64,000 nucleotides of DNA. Origin: Selaginella moellendorffii. Taxonomy: Eukaryota; Streptophyta; Lycopodiopsida; Selaginellales; Selaginellaceae. Location of the stretch: contig NW_003314262.1 of NCBI RefSeq assembly GCF_000143415.4, positions 410,078-474,077 of the forward strand. Direction: 5' to 3'. The translations under genes and the position numbers were made by a program. Positions 34,515 through 46,200 of this stretch are shown piece by piece. Below the pieces are notes generated by a model. It saw nothing but the letters and a program-made list of their open reading frames with translations, was not told the origin of the DNA and did no database searches. Position 1 is the stretch's first letter, and each line of letters starts with the position of its first letter.

Positions 34515-37500
34515 TCATATAATAATTCAAGGTGGTGAAGAAACTTGGTTTTCCTGTGGAAAAGAATTCAGTAATCTACGAGGTGGTTATGGCAGATGGA
34601 CATAGCACTCGTGTTTACGGTAAATGGGGTCCGAGTGTTCCTTTGACGGTTCAAGGGATTCTCGACCATCCTTCATTCCAGGTTATGGATCTTGGTCGCA
34701 CAGATGTTATTCTTGGGAAGGAATGGTTTTATGATAGGAAGCCAAGGATCGATTGAGAGCGTAATGTTCTGCGTATCGAAGCTAGTGGCATTATAAAAGA
34801 GATTGTCGGGACAGACAATAGTGATACTCTATTGATTAACATTTTGGAGTTGGTGACATGCTCGCATGAGATAGTTAGGTCTTTTGTGGTGTACCCGTTT
34901 CTTTCTAATTTGATCATGTCTGATTTGGAGTACATTCGTGGGCATGAGGCATAGGTGGATTCCATTCAGGAGGAGTTCCGTGACGTATTTCTGGATGAGT
35001 TACGTAATGGTTTGCCTCCAGAACATGGAATTCAGCATGAGATTGACTTGGTTTCTGGAGCTACTCCTTTTCAGTGACAACCGACTCATACTAATCCCGC
35101 TGAAGATGAGGAGATTAATAGACAGCTTGCTAAATACCTTTGGAAAGGGTGGTTACAGATCAGCAAGTCTCCTTGGGCTACTCCAGTGGTGATGGTCAAA
35201 AAGAAAGATGGTACATGGTGTCTCTACATGAACTACAAGGGATTAAATGATAGGACAGTGAAGAATATGTTCCCGATCCCTCGTATCGATGATTTGCTCA
35301 GTTATCTTCGTGGAGCTCGATATTTTTCGAAGATTGATTTGAGGCAAGGATATCATCATATTTGTGTCAAGCCAGAGGATGTTCCGAAAACTGCATTTCG
35401 AACATGGACAGGTCACTACGAGTTTTTAGTGATGCTGTTTGGTTTGAAAAATGCTCCTGCAACTTTTCAGAGATTGATGAATCACGTTCTACAACCTTAC
35501 TTGGGAAAGTTTGCAATTGATTATTTTGATGATATCCTAGTATTCAGCTCTTCTTTGGAGGCACATGAGATGCATGTGCGAAGTGTTTTACAACTTTTGG
35601 GGACAACAAGCTCTACTCGAAGTTATCCAAGTGCGAGTTTTTTTTAGAGGAGATTGGATATCTTGGGCATTTGATTTCGGTACATGGAGTGAGAGTTGAT
35701 CCCGCAAAGATTTAGGCCATGGTTGATTGGCCTATACCTTCGACAGTGTATGATCTCCGTAGTTTCCTTGGTATGGCTGAAGTTTTTCGATGATTTGTGA
35801 AGGACTTTTCAGGGATAGTAGCCCCTTTAACTAATCTTCTCCAGAATATGTCGAAACATGCTACTATTCATGGTTGGGATGAGAAGTGTGAAGTGGCATT
35901 TCAACGTTTGAAGCAGTGTTATATCTCTACTCCGGTGTTGAAGATTTTTGATCCTGAAAAGCCACTTGTGGTGGAGACAGATGCAAGTGACATTGCTATT
36001 GGAGCCATATTGCTTCAAGTTGGGCATCCTCTTGCATACATGAGCCATAAGTTTGATGCCACACAGCAGAATTGGCATACTCGAGACAAGGAGTTGTATG
36101 CTGTGATTGCTGCTGTGAAGGAATGGCGACATTATCTATATGGATCGGACTTCCATGTGGGTTCAAACCATCAATCTCTCCAATATTTCAGTCGACAAAA
36201 GGATTTTCGAGGCCGCCTTGCTCATTGGCAAGAGTTCCTGCAGGAAATGTCTGTTAAGATCCGGTACAAGCATGGAGGTGACAATAAGGTGGCTGATGCG
36301 TTATTCAGGATGGTAAATTCTATCTTGTTTGTGAAGGTATCCAGCGATCTCTTGGATGAGTTTAAGAAGTTTGTTGACTTCGACTCCTTTATCACTGATA
36401 TTCGCGCAAAGGTTTTGTTGAGGGACACCTCTACAGATTTGAAGAGTGACAAGTTTGCGTCATTCGAAATACGAGATGGAATTCTAGTGAAGAAGGGACA
36501 TGTAGTGGTTCCTCGTATTGACAAACTCATCAAACAGATTTTGGTTGAGTGTCATGATATGCTAAATGCTGGGCATCCGAAGGTATTGAGAACATATATG
36601 TTGGTGAAAAGGCATTTCTTTTGGCCTGGGATGAAGTCAGATGTTGAGAAGTACGTACGTGGTTGTTTGACTTGCCATTCGGTCAAAGTTGATCATCAAA
36701 AGCTTGTTGGCCTCTATCATCCTTTACGTGTACCTGAGAATAAGTGGGATAGCATCTCGATGGACTTTATCATTGGTTTGCCCAAAACCTTTCGAGAAAA
36801 TGATGTTATTTGGGTTGTTGTGGATCATTTGACGAAGATGGCTCACTTCTTCCCTGTGAAGACAACAATAAAAGCTTATGAACTTACTCAATTGTTTGTA
36901 GACTAGTTATTCAATCTCTATGGTTTGCCGGGTGACATTGTGAGTGATCGGGGTCTTTGAAAAACTAGAGACTAAACTGAGTATGAGTAGTGGTGAGCAT
37001 CCAGAATCTGATGGGCAGATAGAGCACATGAATCAGCTATTAAAAGATATGCTACAGTCTTTTGTGGGAAACTTGATTCAACAGGGAGTATAGGAGAAAT
37101 ACTTGCCTTTGCTTTAGTTTGCTCACAATAGTGCTCATCAATTGGCTATTGGCATGTCTCCCTTTATGGCAATGTATGGCTATGAGCCTAGGTCTCCTGT
37201 GAGTTTGAATTTGGCTTTGGTTCGGGTTCCCCATGCTTGTGATTTCCTGGAAGATATGCAAGACAAGCTTGAGTTGGCAAAATTGAACATGAGGCAAGCT
37301 CAAGAGCGAGACAAAAGATTGGCTGATGAACATCGTCGTCATCAAGAGTACAAAGTTGGTGACAAGGTTTTCCTTAAGCTGTCAGATGCACAACGGTCTC
37401 TAAAAGGAGGTGGCAGTGCTAAGTTGTCTCCACGGTATTGTGGACCTTCGACAATTTTACAGTGTGTGGGGGATCTTGCATACACTTTAGACTTGCTAGT

Positions 37501-37660
37501 TAGTTCAAAGATTTCATCCAATGTTCCATGTGACCAAATTTAAAACATGTTTGCACTTTGGTGATATCATGGATCAGTCCATCATCCAGGTTCCAAAGAT
37601 TGATGCAAAGAAGGTTAAGCTCTATTTCGTTAAAGTGGGATTTATTCAGTAAAATGGGAC
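34515..37660 (+). pseudogene. Ty3/gypsy retrotransposon, recently inactivated
   Basis: Pol domains are in order. Retropepsin-like region (VMDLGRTDVILGKEWF) spans 34530-34756. Reverse transcriptase spans about 35100-35650 with KIDLRQGYHHI and the catalytic YFDDILVF. One frameshift near 35610 is followed by the thumb. RNase H spans 35930-36280 with VVETDASDIAIGAIL and DKELYAVIAAVKEWRHYL. Integrase spans 36530-37130 with zinc ligands GHPKVLRTYM...CLTCHSVK, WDSISMDFIIGLP, and HPESDGQIEHMN. The tail (KVGDKVFLKLSD) runs to about 37520. Several stops are present (34756, 35097, 35717, 35786, 36904), mostly CGA to TGA or CAG to TAG type. About 100 bp of the integrase core after SDRG (about 36955) is missing. 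Gag and LTRs were not identified. Confidence 0.88.
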
Positions 37661-38015
37661 TAGGTACAAATTTTCAAGTATTTGAAAATGACGTGAAATT
37701 ATATGTTTTTTGTCCAGGGGCTAGACATATCTGGGGCATGGTGACTAGCGCGGTGACTTTGTGTCCAGACTGAGTCCATCTGGTTGTATAATAAATCTCA
37801 TTGTCAAGGTGAACAAGCCGAATCTGAAGCTAAAGAAGAGCGATGGCATGCGCGCACACACTATTTGTTTGTTCATTGAGCGTGTGGTGAGCTTTCCAAG
37901 ATGAACGTCATTCCTATTAGCCAGACATATAACTTAATGGTGAGAACATTTAGATATTATTCAATGTTATCTTTTTCTAACGAATCTAATTGTGAAGGTG
38001 TAGCAAGAGGCATTG

Positions 38016-39962
38016 CTAGTCTGGAGAAGTCACCCTTAGCAGAAGATGGGGTGGAAGGCCACATCGGCCGCAAGAACTTCCTTGAGATTCTGCTTCGTTT
38101 GGATGAGGCTGTGCATTCACCGGGCTACCAGCCTTGTCGGAATGGCATGAGGCCTCACGTGATAACCCTACAATCTGACGGCCAACATATTCACTGGGAT
38201 GGCATGGGGCCCCATGCGATACTGCAAGCCTTTGCTCCTCCTCCAACTGAACCCTATATGGGGTTCGATCGACAAGGGCCTTATGCAAGGGTTGGCCGTT
38301 CAGCTCATTCTGTGCACTTTGTAGAGACCTTAAGTGTTTTGCTAGGGACGCAATCATCATGTTTGCACCCCCGCCACCCCATAGAGGTACAAAGAAGTTC
38401 CCATGGTTTTGGGCACCATGCCCATGAGCGATTATGCCAAACAGAGACACAGGCAGTTGCATGGATGAAGAGATTGCCTTGGGGGCAGGATTGAGTCGAG
38501 GTAAGCACGTCTTTTTCTGGTCCATTTTGTCGTGGATGATGCAGAGGTAAGAGTCAGGTCTCTCCATGGAGAGAATCCTGTTATGATAATATGCAGTCCT
38601 GTAGCTTCTCTACTTGATGTTGTGGTCGAGCTGCCTTCTAACCAACGTCTCTCGCTCTTGAGCGATGCAAGAATTCTTCGACAAAGCCATTTTGATAGCA
38701 GTGCACTCGTCACACTTTGAAAAGCTGGAGTACTTTCCTATACTCACATCCCTGAACCTGTTGCTCCACAATCTACTAAATCTAGATTGGCTCAGCTTCC
38801 TGTAGCCATTACTCTGGAGTTCCCGATTCACATCTTCCAATATGGCCCCCTTGGTATACATGGAAGGGAGAACTCGTTGGGTGTCTCGTGTTCCATCTTC
38901 CAAGAGGCGGGTTTTATGTGGTTGCTGCTCGCTACATGTCTCGACAAACCTCTTGAAGATTGCCTCTCCATATACAATATGACCCCTGGTTTTGTGCGTA
39001 CCGTCGTTCCCATGGACTGCCTGTTGAACCCTTTGTTCCTCGAACTCAGTTTTGATTTTGTAGAATGTGGTTCGAGGGACTCCATAAATGATTCTCCATG
39101 CCTTCATGTAGACAAAACCCCTCTGGAAGACCATGCCCCCCACCTGATGTTCTGAAGCATCAACAGATGACCGTAATGCCTCATACACAAAATTGCGAGC
39201 TGCCTTCCAGGACAATGTCTTGTATCTTGCTCTCTCCTCTTCAATAGCATCCCAATCAGCATGTTGACAGCACCTCCTCTTGCAACAAGCAACTATTGAG
39301 ACCATTCGAACCTCCATCGCCATTTTCTGCCTTTTCGGTTCGTTGCTCAGATCCCTTTGGCTGCGCTTTAGGAAGGTGTACTTTCTTTTCCCATGAAGAG
39401 ATGTTCTGTCATCAGTTGTAGTGGTGTTTGATTGTGAATCCTTCACATTCTCAAACACTAAGTGCCTCAATTTCCACCGCACAATGCTTCCAATAGTCAG
39501 ACTGTTTTCTTCTGTGTCAACAACCTCTAAAATCGCAACTCCAATATCATCCCAGCCCAATTCTTGATTAGCAACCGCATCTCTTGGATCGACAACTGTG
39601 GCTAAGCCCTCAGCTACCACCTCCCCCTCGGGGTTGTTTAGAAACACCTTTGCCTGAATCCATGTAGCACGGTTCTTAAGATCCACGGAGGGAACATGCG
39701 TCGCACTTGCGCTGTCCCCAACATCTGCTTTCTTCTGAAGATTTTTCAAGGCAACAACAACATTTACCCCGACGACCATCTCTCTTCGTTCAATAGCGAC
39801 CACATTCCCATCGAAGACAGTCTCTACTGATATAGCAGCATTGCCTTCCCCAAGCCTTTGACAGTGTATAACAAAGTTCCGATCCATAGACACAAGGGTC
39901 GCTTTTGCAACTCTCTTCCCACCATTCAAAATGTAAACCTTTTCCCCAACCCTGAAGGCCAT
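38016..39962 (-). pseudogene. Transposase-like protein interrupted by one in-frame TAG
   Basis: From ATG 39962 the frame is open for 450 codons, meets a single TAG at 38610-38612, and continues in the same frame to 38016. The N-terminal 200 residues look like a small beta-rich binding domain. The middle has a helical region with TTFYKIKTEFEEQ and a Cys pair, FSKCDECTAIKMALSK. After the TAG comes YLCIIHDKMDQKKTCLPRL, then SLFGIIAHGHG and GGGANMMIASLAKHL. This order (Cys-pair, Asp-containing DKMDQ segment, HG, GGxN) resembles a family of transposon-derived DDE-like nucleases found in many eukaryotes; I give no family name. Two copies of the 22-nt palindrome lie inside the 3' part of the frame. 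Whether it is functional by readthrough is unknown. Confidence 0.55.
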
Positions 39963-40114
39963 TCTGAAAGTGCAGAAAAGAAGTTAAGACCATACAAAAA
40001 ATGATTGGAGAATGGCCTAAATCATAACATACCAAACAACCTCAATAGCATGAGGCCACATGCCATTATTCAAACATGCTATTGCCACCCACGTGAAATT
40101 TCGCATTCACAAAA

Positions 40115-40332
40115 TTGGCATGAGGCCTCATGCCATCTTGATAAACACACAGCTACAGGCAGGTAAAAAAACTATTGGCAATATGCTAGTGATGAACTTG
40201 CAAGGCCCCAAGATGGCATGAGGCCTCATGCCATCTTGATATACACACAGCTGCAGGCAAGTAAAAACATACATGACAATACGCTAGCCATGAAATTGCA
40301 AGGGCCCAAGATGGCATGTGGTCTCATGCCAT
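40115..40332. repeat. Tandem ~98-bp repeat, two units plus a partial third
   Basis: Each unit starts with the palindrome, then CTTGATAAACACACAGCT, a variable middle, and ends AAGGGCCCAAG or AAGGCCCCAAG. Units start at about 40115, 40213 and 40311; only the palindrome of the third is kept. Confidence 0.85.
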
Positions 40333-40640
40333 TTCTAAATGTGGTCCTAAACCATTCCATGGTGAACATACCAGGAAGCACAAGTGCCGAATATCAAGAG
40401 GAAGCGGTAGCCACACCAAAGACAGTGCCGCTCGCAACACCGCAACTACTCGTAGTGCCGCTCGCAACACTGCAACTGCTCGTAGCGCCGCTCGCACAAA
40501 TTGCCACTCGCATAAACTGCTGCTCGCAATGGCGCTCGCAATGCCGCAACCGCTTGTAGACGCATAAACCACAGCTCACAACGCCGCTTACACAAGCAGC
40601 GCTCACTGCGCTCAGCGGAACCAAGAACACGGCGCACAAA
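40333..40640. repeat. Low-complexity GC-rich tract (CGCTCGCAA-type)
   Basis: Short imperfect units such as GCCGCTCGCAACACCGCAAC recur from about 40425 to 40600. Long open frames here on both strands are repeat artefacts. A similar CACTCGCGCTCGCA tract lies at 42900-43060, upstream of the large gene. Confidence 0.7.
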
Positions 40641-40678
40641 AATGATAGACCTAGGAATGAGTTCGAGAATTCAAAAAT

Positions 40679-41754
40679 AACACACGCTTGAACGTCACAT
40701 CAAATCCTCTGACAAACCAGATCTTATGATTCCTCTGACAAATTTCAAACTGAGTAGCTTCTAGACTTTGCTGTCGGAGGTTGAACTTTGTCACATCATG
40801 TCCTTGCCTCGATCCAGCTGTGCCATGTCAGTGATTCGAACTTTGCCATGCCGTGTCAGCGATCCGCGCCAAGATTATTCGCCGTGTAAAGGAATAATTA
40901 TGCTGTGTGTGTACGTCCATTTATGGCAATATAAGGCCACACGCTATTCAAAGAATAATGCTAGTCGAGCATTTTTTGGTGCATTTTTGGGTTCAAAATT
41001 GCATGAGCCCACACGCTATAAAGTTTACCTGTACCAAAAATAGAAACAACTTTATTTACTTGGGAATTTAAGTGGTTGAGGCATTTTTAAACTTACAAAC
41101 ACATGCCCTACTTACATTCCTTTGGTTGCTTAAAATTCAAAAATATTATAAACCTTTCTTTTTGCATTTTCAATGTTTTCAATTATGATTTTTGATTTTC
41201 GCAGGACCAGCCTAGTAATCTATTTGCATCCCGTCATGTTTATAGCTAGCTTTCGTTTGTCCCCTTCGCTAGCCTGAGATACATCTGCTCGGCATCTGCC
41301 TCTTACAGCATTTGCCCAGAAAGGGCATCTTTCTTCACGCAGCATTTGCCACATGTTTAGGGTTTAGGGTTTAGGGTTTAGCAATTCAGTAGCTTGATAA
41401 ACATGCAAATACAGAACTTGATGCAAAATCCTTTGATATGTCACAATGCCCCTAGGACCATAAACACATTTCAATAGAGAGGGTTCTTTCATTTTATAAC
41501 TCCTTACGTAGATCTTGGTGAAACCAGAGTTAGTGAAGTTAGTTTCTTGTGATCCCGCATCTGATTGTGATGTCCTTTTGCAGTGTCGATGGAAAGGTCA
41601 ATACACACCAAACTGTAAAATCTTGGAGCAAAATAACGGTCGGATCTATGGCAAATGCCCCTGAAACATTGTAAGGCTTGTGTGGTCTCATGTGGTGGCT
41701 GATCGAGATGCTTCTTTGCAGAGTCATCAAGAAAGACATTGTACACCATTCTGT
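40679..41754. repeat. Segmental duplication copy A with telomere-type repeat
   Basis: This block matches 41947-42614 at high identity, from ACGCTTGAACGTCACATC to CATTGTACACCATTCT. Copy A has an extra segment at about 40890-41284. It contains TTTAGGG repeats at 41355-41380 (plant telomere unit). It is non-coding, and short open frames are chance. Confidence 0.85.
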
Positions 41755-41946
41755 AAAATCTAGTTGCGATCTAACGGTTGGATCTCCAGAAAACTCAAAA
41801 AAATCTCGCACGTGTTAGAATATTCTAGGAATATACTCCTATGTGCCCCTTAAAATGGCATGCGGCCCCATGCCATTCAAGAGATAACGCCAGATGACGC
41901 TGAGCATTTTTTGGTGCATTTTTTGGGATCAAAATTGCATGAGCCC

Positions 41947-42614
41947 ACACGCTTGAACGTCACATCAAATCCTCTGACAAACTAGATCTTATAATTCCTC
42001 TGACAAATTTCAAACTGAGTAGCTTCTAGACTTTGCTGTTGGACGTTGAACTTTGTCACATCATGTCCTTGCCTCGATCCAGCTGTGCTATGTCAGTGAT
42101 TCGAACTTTGCCATGCCATGTCAGCGATCCGCGCCAAGATTATTCGCCGTGTAACTGCTCGGCATCTGCCTCTTACAGCATTTGCCCAGAAAGGGCATCT
42201 TTCTTCACGCAGCATTTGCCACATATTTAGGGTTTAGGGTTTAGCAATTCAGTAGCTTGATAAACATGCAAATACAGAACTTGATGCAAAATCCTTTGAT
42301 ATGTCACAATGCCCCTAGGACCATAAACACATTTCAATAGAGAGGGTCCTTTCATTTCATAACTCCTTAGGTAGATCTTGGTGAAACTAGAGTTAGTAAA
42401 GTTGGTTTTTTGTGATCCCGCATCTGATTGTGATGTCTCTTTGCAGTGTCGATGGAAAGGTCAATGCACACCAAACTGTAGAATCTTGGAGCAAAATAAC
42501 GGTCGGATCTATGGCAAATGCCCCTGAAACATTGTAAGGCTTGTGTGGTCTCATGTGGTGTCCGATCGAGATGCTTCTTTGCAGGGTCATCAAGAAGGAC
42601 ATTGTATACCATTC
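41947..42614. repeat. Segmental duplication copy B with telomere-type repeat
   Basis: Direct-orientation partner of 40679-41754. It has a shorter telomere-type run at 42226-42244 and lacks the ~395-bp segment of copy A. A 75-bp piece of that segment (GAGCATTTTTTGGTGCATTT...) lies just upstream at 41890-41955, so the two copies overlap in a staggered fashion. Confidence 0.85.
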
Positions 42615-43236
42615 TTTATTTAGCTGAACATCTGGCATTTTTGGAAATACAAGATGCTTTGGAATATCCAATCATGCATGGTATAAATATAGCGAGGGTA
42701 TTAAATGATATCCCAATCATGATCTTTCTTTTGGATTTCGCGTGCATGCAGTTCGAGGAATGATGACGTTGCCGATTTCTTTTGGATTTCACGTGCATGC
42801 ATGCGCGCGGCGATCCAGAAATTAATGGTGAGGAATGATGACGTTGCGGGATTACCAACCGTCGTGACATTTCGCGCGTGTGAGGTTAGGTTTTGCATTT
42901 TGCTTCGTACTCGCGCTCGCACACTTGCGCTCGCATCGCGCTCCCACTCGCGATCACGCTCACATTCGCGCTCATCTACCTTCTCTACAGGTTTCTCGTG
43001 TGCATCGGTGTCCACTCGTGCTTGCATCACACTCGCGCTCACATCGCGCTCGTGTGCATCAGAGTCCACTTCAAGACACACCCAGTTTGTAACTTTGCCA
43101 CCAACTCCGCCGCCCACTCCGCCACCCACACGCAGCCCACTTGGCGTCCCGGGAGATTTCAGCGCCACTCTCCAACTGTAAGTGGCCGAGTAGCCTTGCT
43201 GCTACGATCCGCTACACACACAGTGCACATTCGCCA

Positions 43237-46200
43237 ATGAGTCCGGCCTCGATTGTCACGCCTCCATTCGGCTTCAAATGGTAAGTCTTTTAGGCCAAGT
43301 AGAAAATGGCATGAGGCCACATGCCATTCAGTAGCAACATTGGCATACACCGATTGGGCTCTCGAGTGCAGTTCGGTTACAGATGGCGTGTAGCCTCACG
43401 CCATCTTAGGATGCAGCCTCAAGACATCTGATGCAGTGGTGAATGGCGTGTGGCCTCACGTTATTTCCAGCTGCTAGCTTTTCATCTGTCAGCTCTAATT
43501 GTTGTGCATTTCTGAACAGGCGAGGAATTGCGTTCTTCTTCCAGCCGCTGTCAATGTGGATGCAGAGAAGGGGGAGGAGCTCACCAGTTGGACTTTTGGG
43601 ATGGAAGGCGAGGATCTGAGGCTGTACAACACAGATGGTGGGAAAAAAGAATGCATGGGGATCCTCATCCAAGTGACAGACACTCCATGCAGTTCCATGC
43701 AAGAATATGGACTGGCACTTGTGGTAGAGACAGCGTCCGCCTTCAAGATCCACCTTGCACATCCTAGCGGCTTCCCGGAGGGGGGCAACGGCTATGAGGA
43801 ATTCCTAGAGGGAGCTAGGGAGAGGTTGTCCAGGAGGCCCACAATTTCAAAGACGCTGCAGGTCTATGAAGATCACATGGAATCCACGGACTTCACCTAC
43901 GGCGATGTTCAAAAACTATATTCCAACATTGAGCCGTTGAGAGTGACTCCAGTTCGCGAAGCAAAGGGGAAGGGGGTCGATCTGGAAACTACCCCGAAGC
44001 AGAAAAGTGTGGTCAAGCTCAAGCCGACGTCCGACTCTCCTGCTCCAAAAAAGAAGCTACTCAGTGATGCCATTGCCTCGGGTTTGAACACTACACCCAC
44101 CAAAAAGAAGAGCTGCAAAGAGCAGAAAGAGCAAGAAGAGGCAGCAAAAATCGTTGCAGATAATAGTACTTGTTACTATTCCAACAAAGTATATACAATC
44201 GACGTAAGCCACATCAACATCCAAAGCAAATACAACCACAGGCTAGTATCTGATGAGTGGGTGGAGAAACTAAAGCAGAAGATGCTGGCAAGTCTAGTAA
44301 CACCCGACATCGCAAACGTGATCCCCTACTACCGAACAATGAAGGGCGAGACGAGGTTTCCAGACTTGATCAATAGGAAGGTGTTGGACGATCAGAACAT
44401 CCAGTTCTATGCCGTCTCCGGGCAGCATTCTAGCTTGGCAATGCAAGAGATAGTTGTGGATATTATGGTGGGCGAGGAGGTGAAGAAAGTCTTCAAGACA
44501 AGAGTTGTCCGCCTGATAAAAGACAACTCGCCCCTCCGATCTATCATATACATCTCCCACGCGCAGAATGTCAAGCAAGAAACGTGCTACAAATCGGGTT
44601 TTCATGAGACATTGGCACGAATACGGAAGCTCTGGGTTCAACTGAAGAAGCCACAAAAACCAGGACAAGGACGTGCACTAGCAACTAGCGCTTGGCAGGT
44701 AAGCCTCGTTGCATGTGGCATAGCATGTGGCCTCACGCCATTTCCATTGCAGGAATTCTCGAGTCTTCTCTCGAAAACACTGGGGGTCAATGACACACTC
44801 AGCATCCATAACATTCTACTCGCGACAAAAGTTGTTTTTGACAAATGGGTAGATGTGCTGAGGAGGTACCATGACGGGGAGTTGCTAAACTCAATGGGTG
44901 TGGAGGACGGCCGGAAGCCCAATGATTTGAAGCTCAACGCCTTGTGTTTCTCGCGGTCTCTAGACGACGACGACCTTCTGACAGTGGCTAATGCTCTTCT
45001 ACGTGGTGAGGTAGTCTTCAACAAGACCAAAATGACTCCCGGCCATATTGTGACATACGAGGACTTGTGCACGACTCTGAGAGCTCGTGCGCTATTGAAG
45101 GATTGGATCTTTGAGCAAGTGGCCGTGGAGAGGGTGAGCATCGACACCACGCAAGAGATGATGGAAGAGCTGGAGTTGTCAAATGAAGACATCGACGAGT
45201 ACGTGAAGGGGGCCCCCAAGTTCATCGATCTGCTGCGGGATGCCACGAAAAGTAAAGCTGAGAAGTTGGATCAGTATCCAAATTTCATTAAGAGGGATGT
45301 CGACCGCCGGCTTTAGAAACAGCTCGACCCCGCAGTAGAGGCCTATCAAGAATCTTACCGGGTATACGTGAATTCGGATGAGGATCAAAGGTGGAGGAGC
45401 ATCGTTTCCCGCGGAGATGAGCAGGTCAAGAACATCTTTTGTGTGATGGACTTCACAAATGAGGAGATCACTCATGCAGACGAAGTCAGCTCCATCATTG
45501 ACTTAATGGTGGGACTTGCGGAGGTGCAATTTTTAGTCCACTATATGATCTACGACTCCGAATCCTATCACAAGTTCTGGAAGGCATTGAACGAGGTGAA
45601 GGCTCGGTTGAAAAGCAAGGAGATGCGGGAGATCCATGGGATAATGGCTAAGAAGAAGATACCGACGAATGTCCACATCTTCACACTCGCTCTTGTTATT
45701 GGTCCTGCAGCAGAGTGGGACTGGAGTGACTTCCCAGCTTCGTTCGACAAGGCCAATCGAATTGATCTGAGGGAGGTCAATTTACCCATACCTGAGGAAC
45801 TGAAGACGGCTATGGAGCTTTCGAATCCAGAGAAAGCTCCAGGTGCAGCATGGGAAATGCTCAGCTGGGTCTTCAATGCAATAGCGGGTGGGTCACCTGC
45901 TTCCGACTCCAAGGGCAAATGCGTTGTCGAGTACAACTACGGCAGACTATTCTTTCGAGCCGCACTACTCAAGGGTGTCCCGTGTATTGCGGTGACAAAC
46001 TCCATTGAATAGGTGACTTCAATGGAGCATATAATTACAGTTGCCAAAGAAAAATAGTATCTTCTCTGCGAACCTGGTGAGTACGCACTTTAAGTTTGAA
46101 TGTTATCTCACAAGCTCTGTATGCAGGAGCGTGGCCACCCCCAGATGCTGAAACGGCGTTAACAGCTGTTGTTGAAGATACCCATGTTGGGACGAGCTCA

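Noticed and set aside
37661-38015. Possible LTR or TIR at the boundary between gypsy and the palindrome region
   Set aside because: No matching partner was found near 49.6-50 kb or 34.5 kb, and no TG...CA or inverted terminal sequence could be paired by eye.
40218-40640. Overlapping ORFs on both strands
   Set aside because: Low-complexity CGCTCGCAA-type repeat, with no codon bias or motif.
41355-41380. True chromosome end marked by TTTAGGG repeats
   Set aside because: Only three to four units, inside a duplicated block with single-copy-like sequence on both sides; interstitial.
42701-43240. Several 70-155 codon ORFs rich in Arg, Ser, His
   Set aside because: They translate a CACTCGCGCTCGCA-type tract upstream of the large gene and have conflicting frames. 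The region is better read as leader/promoter of that gene.
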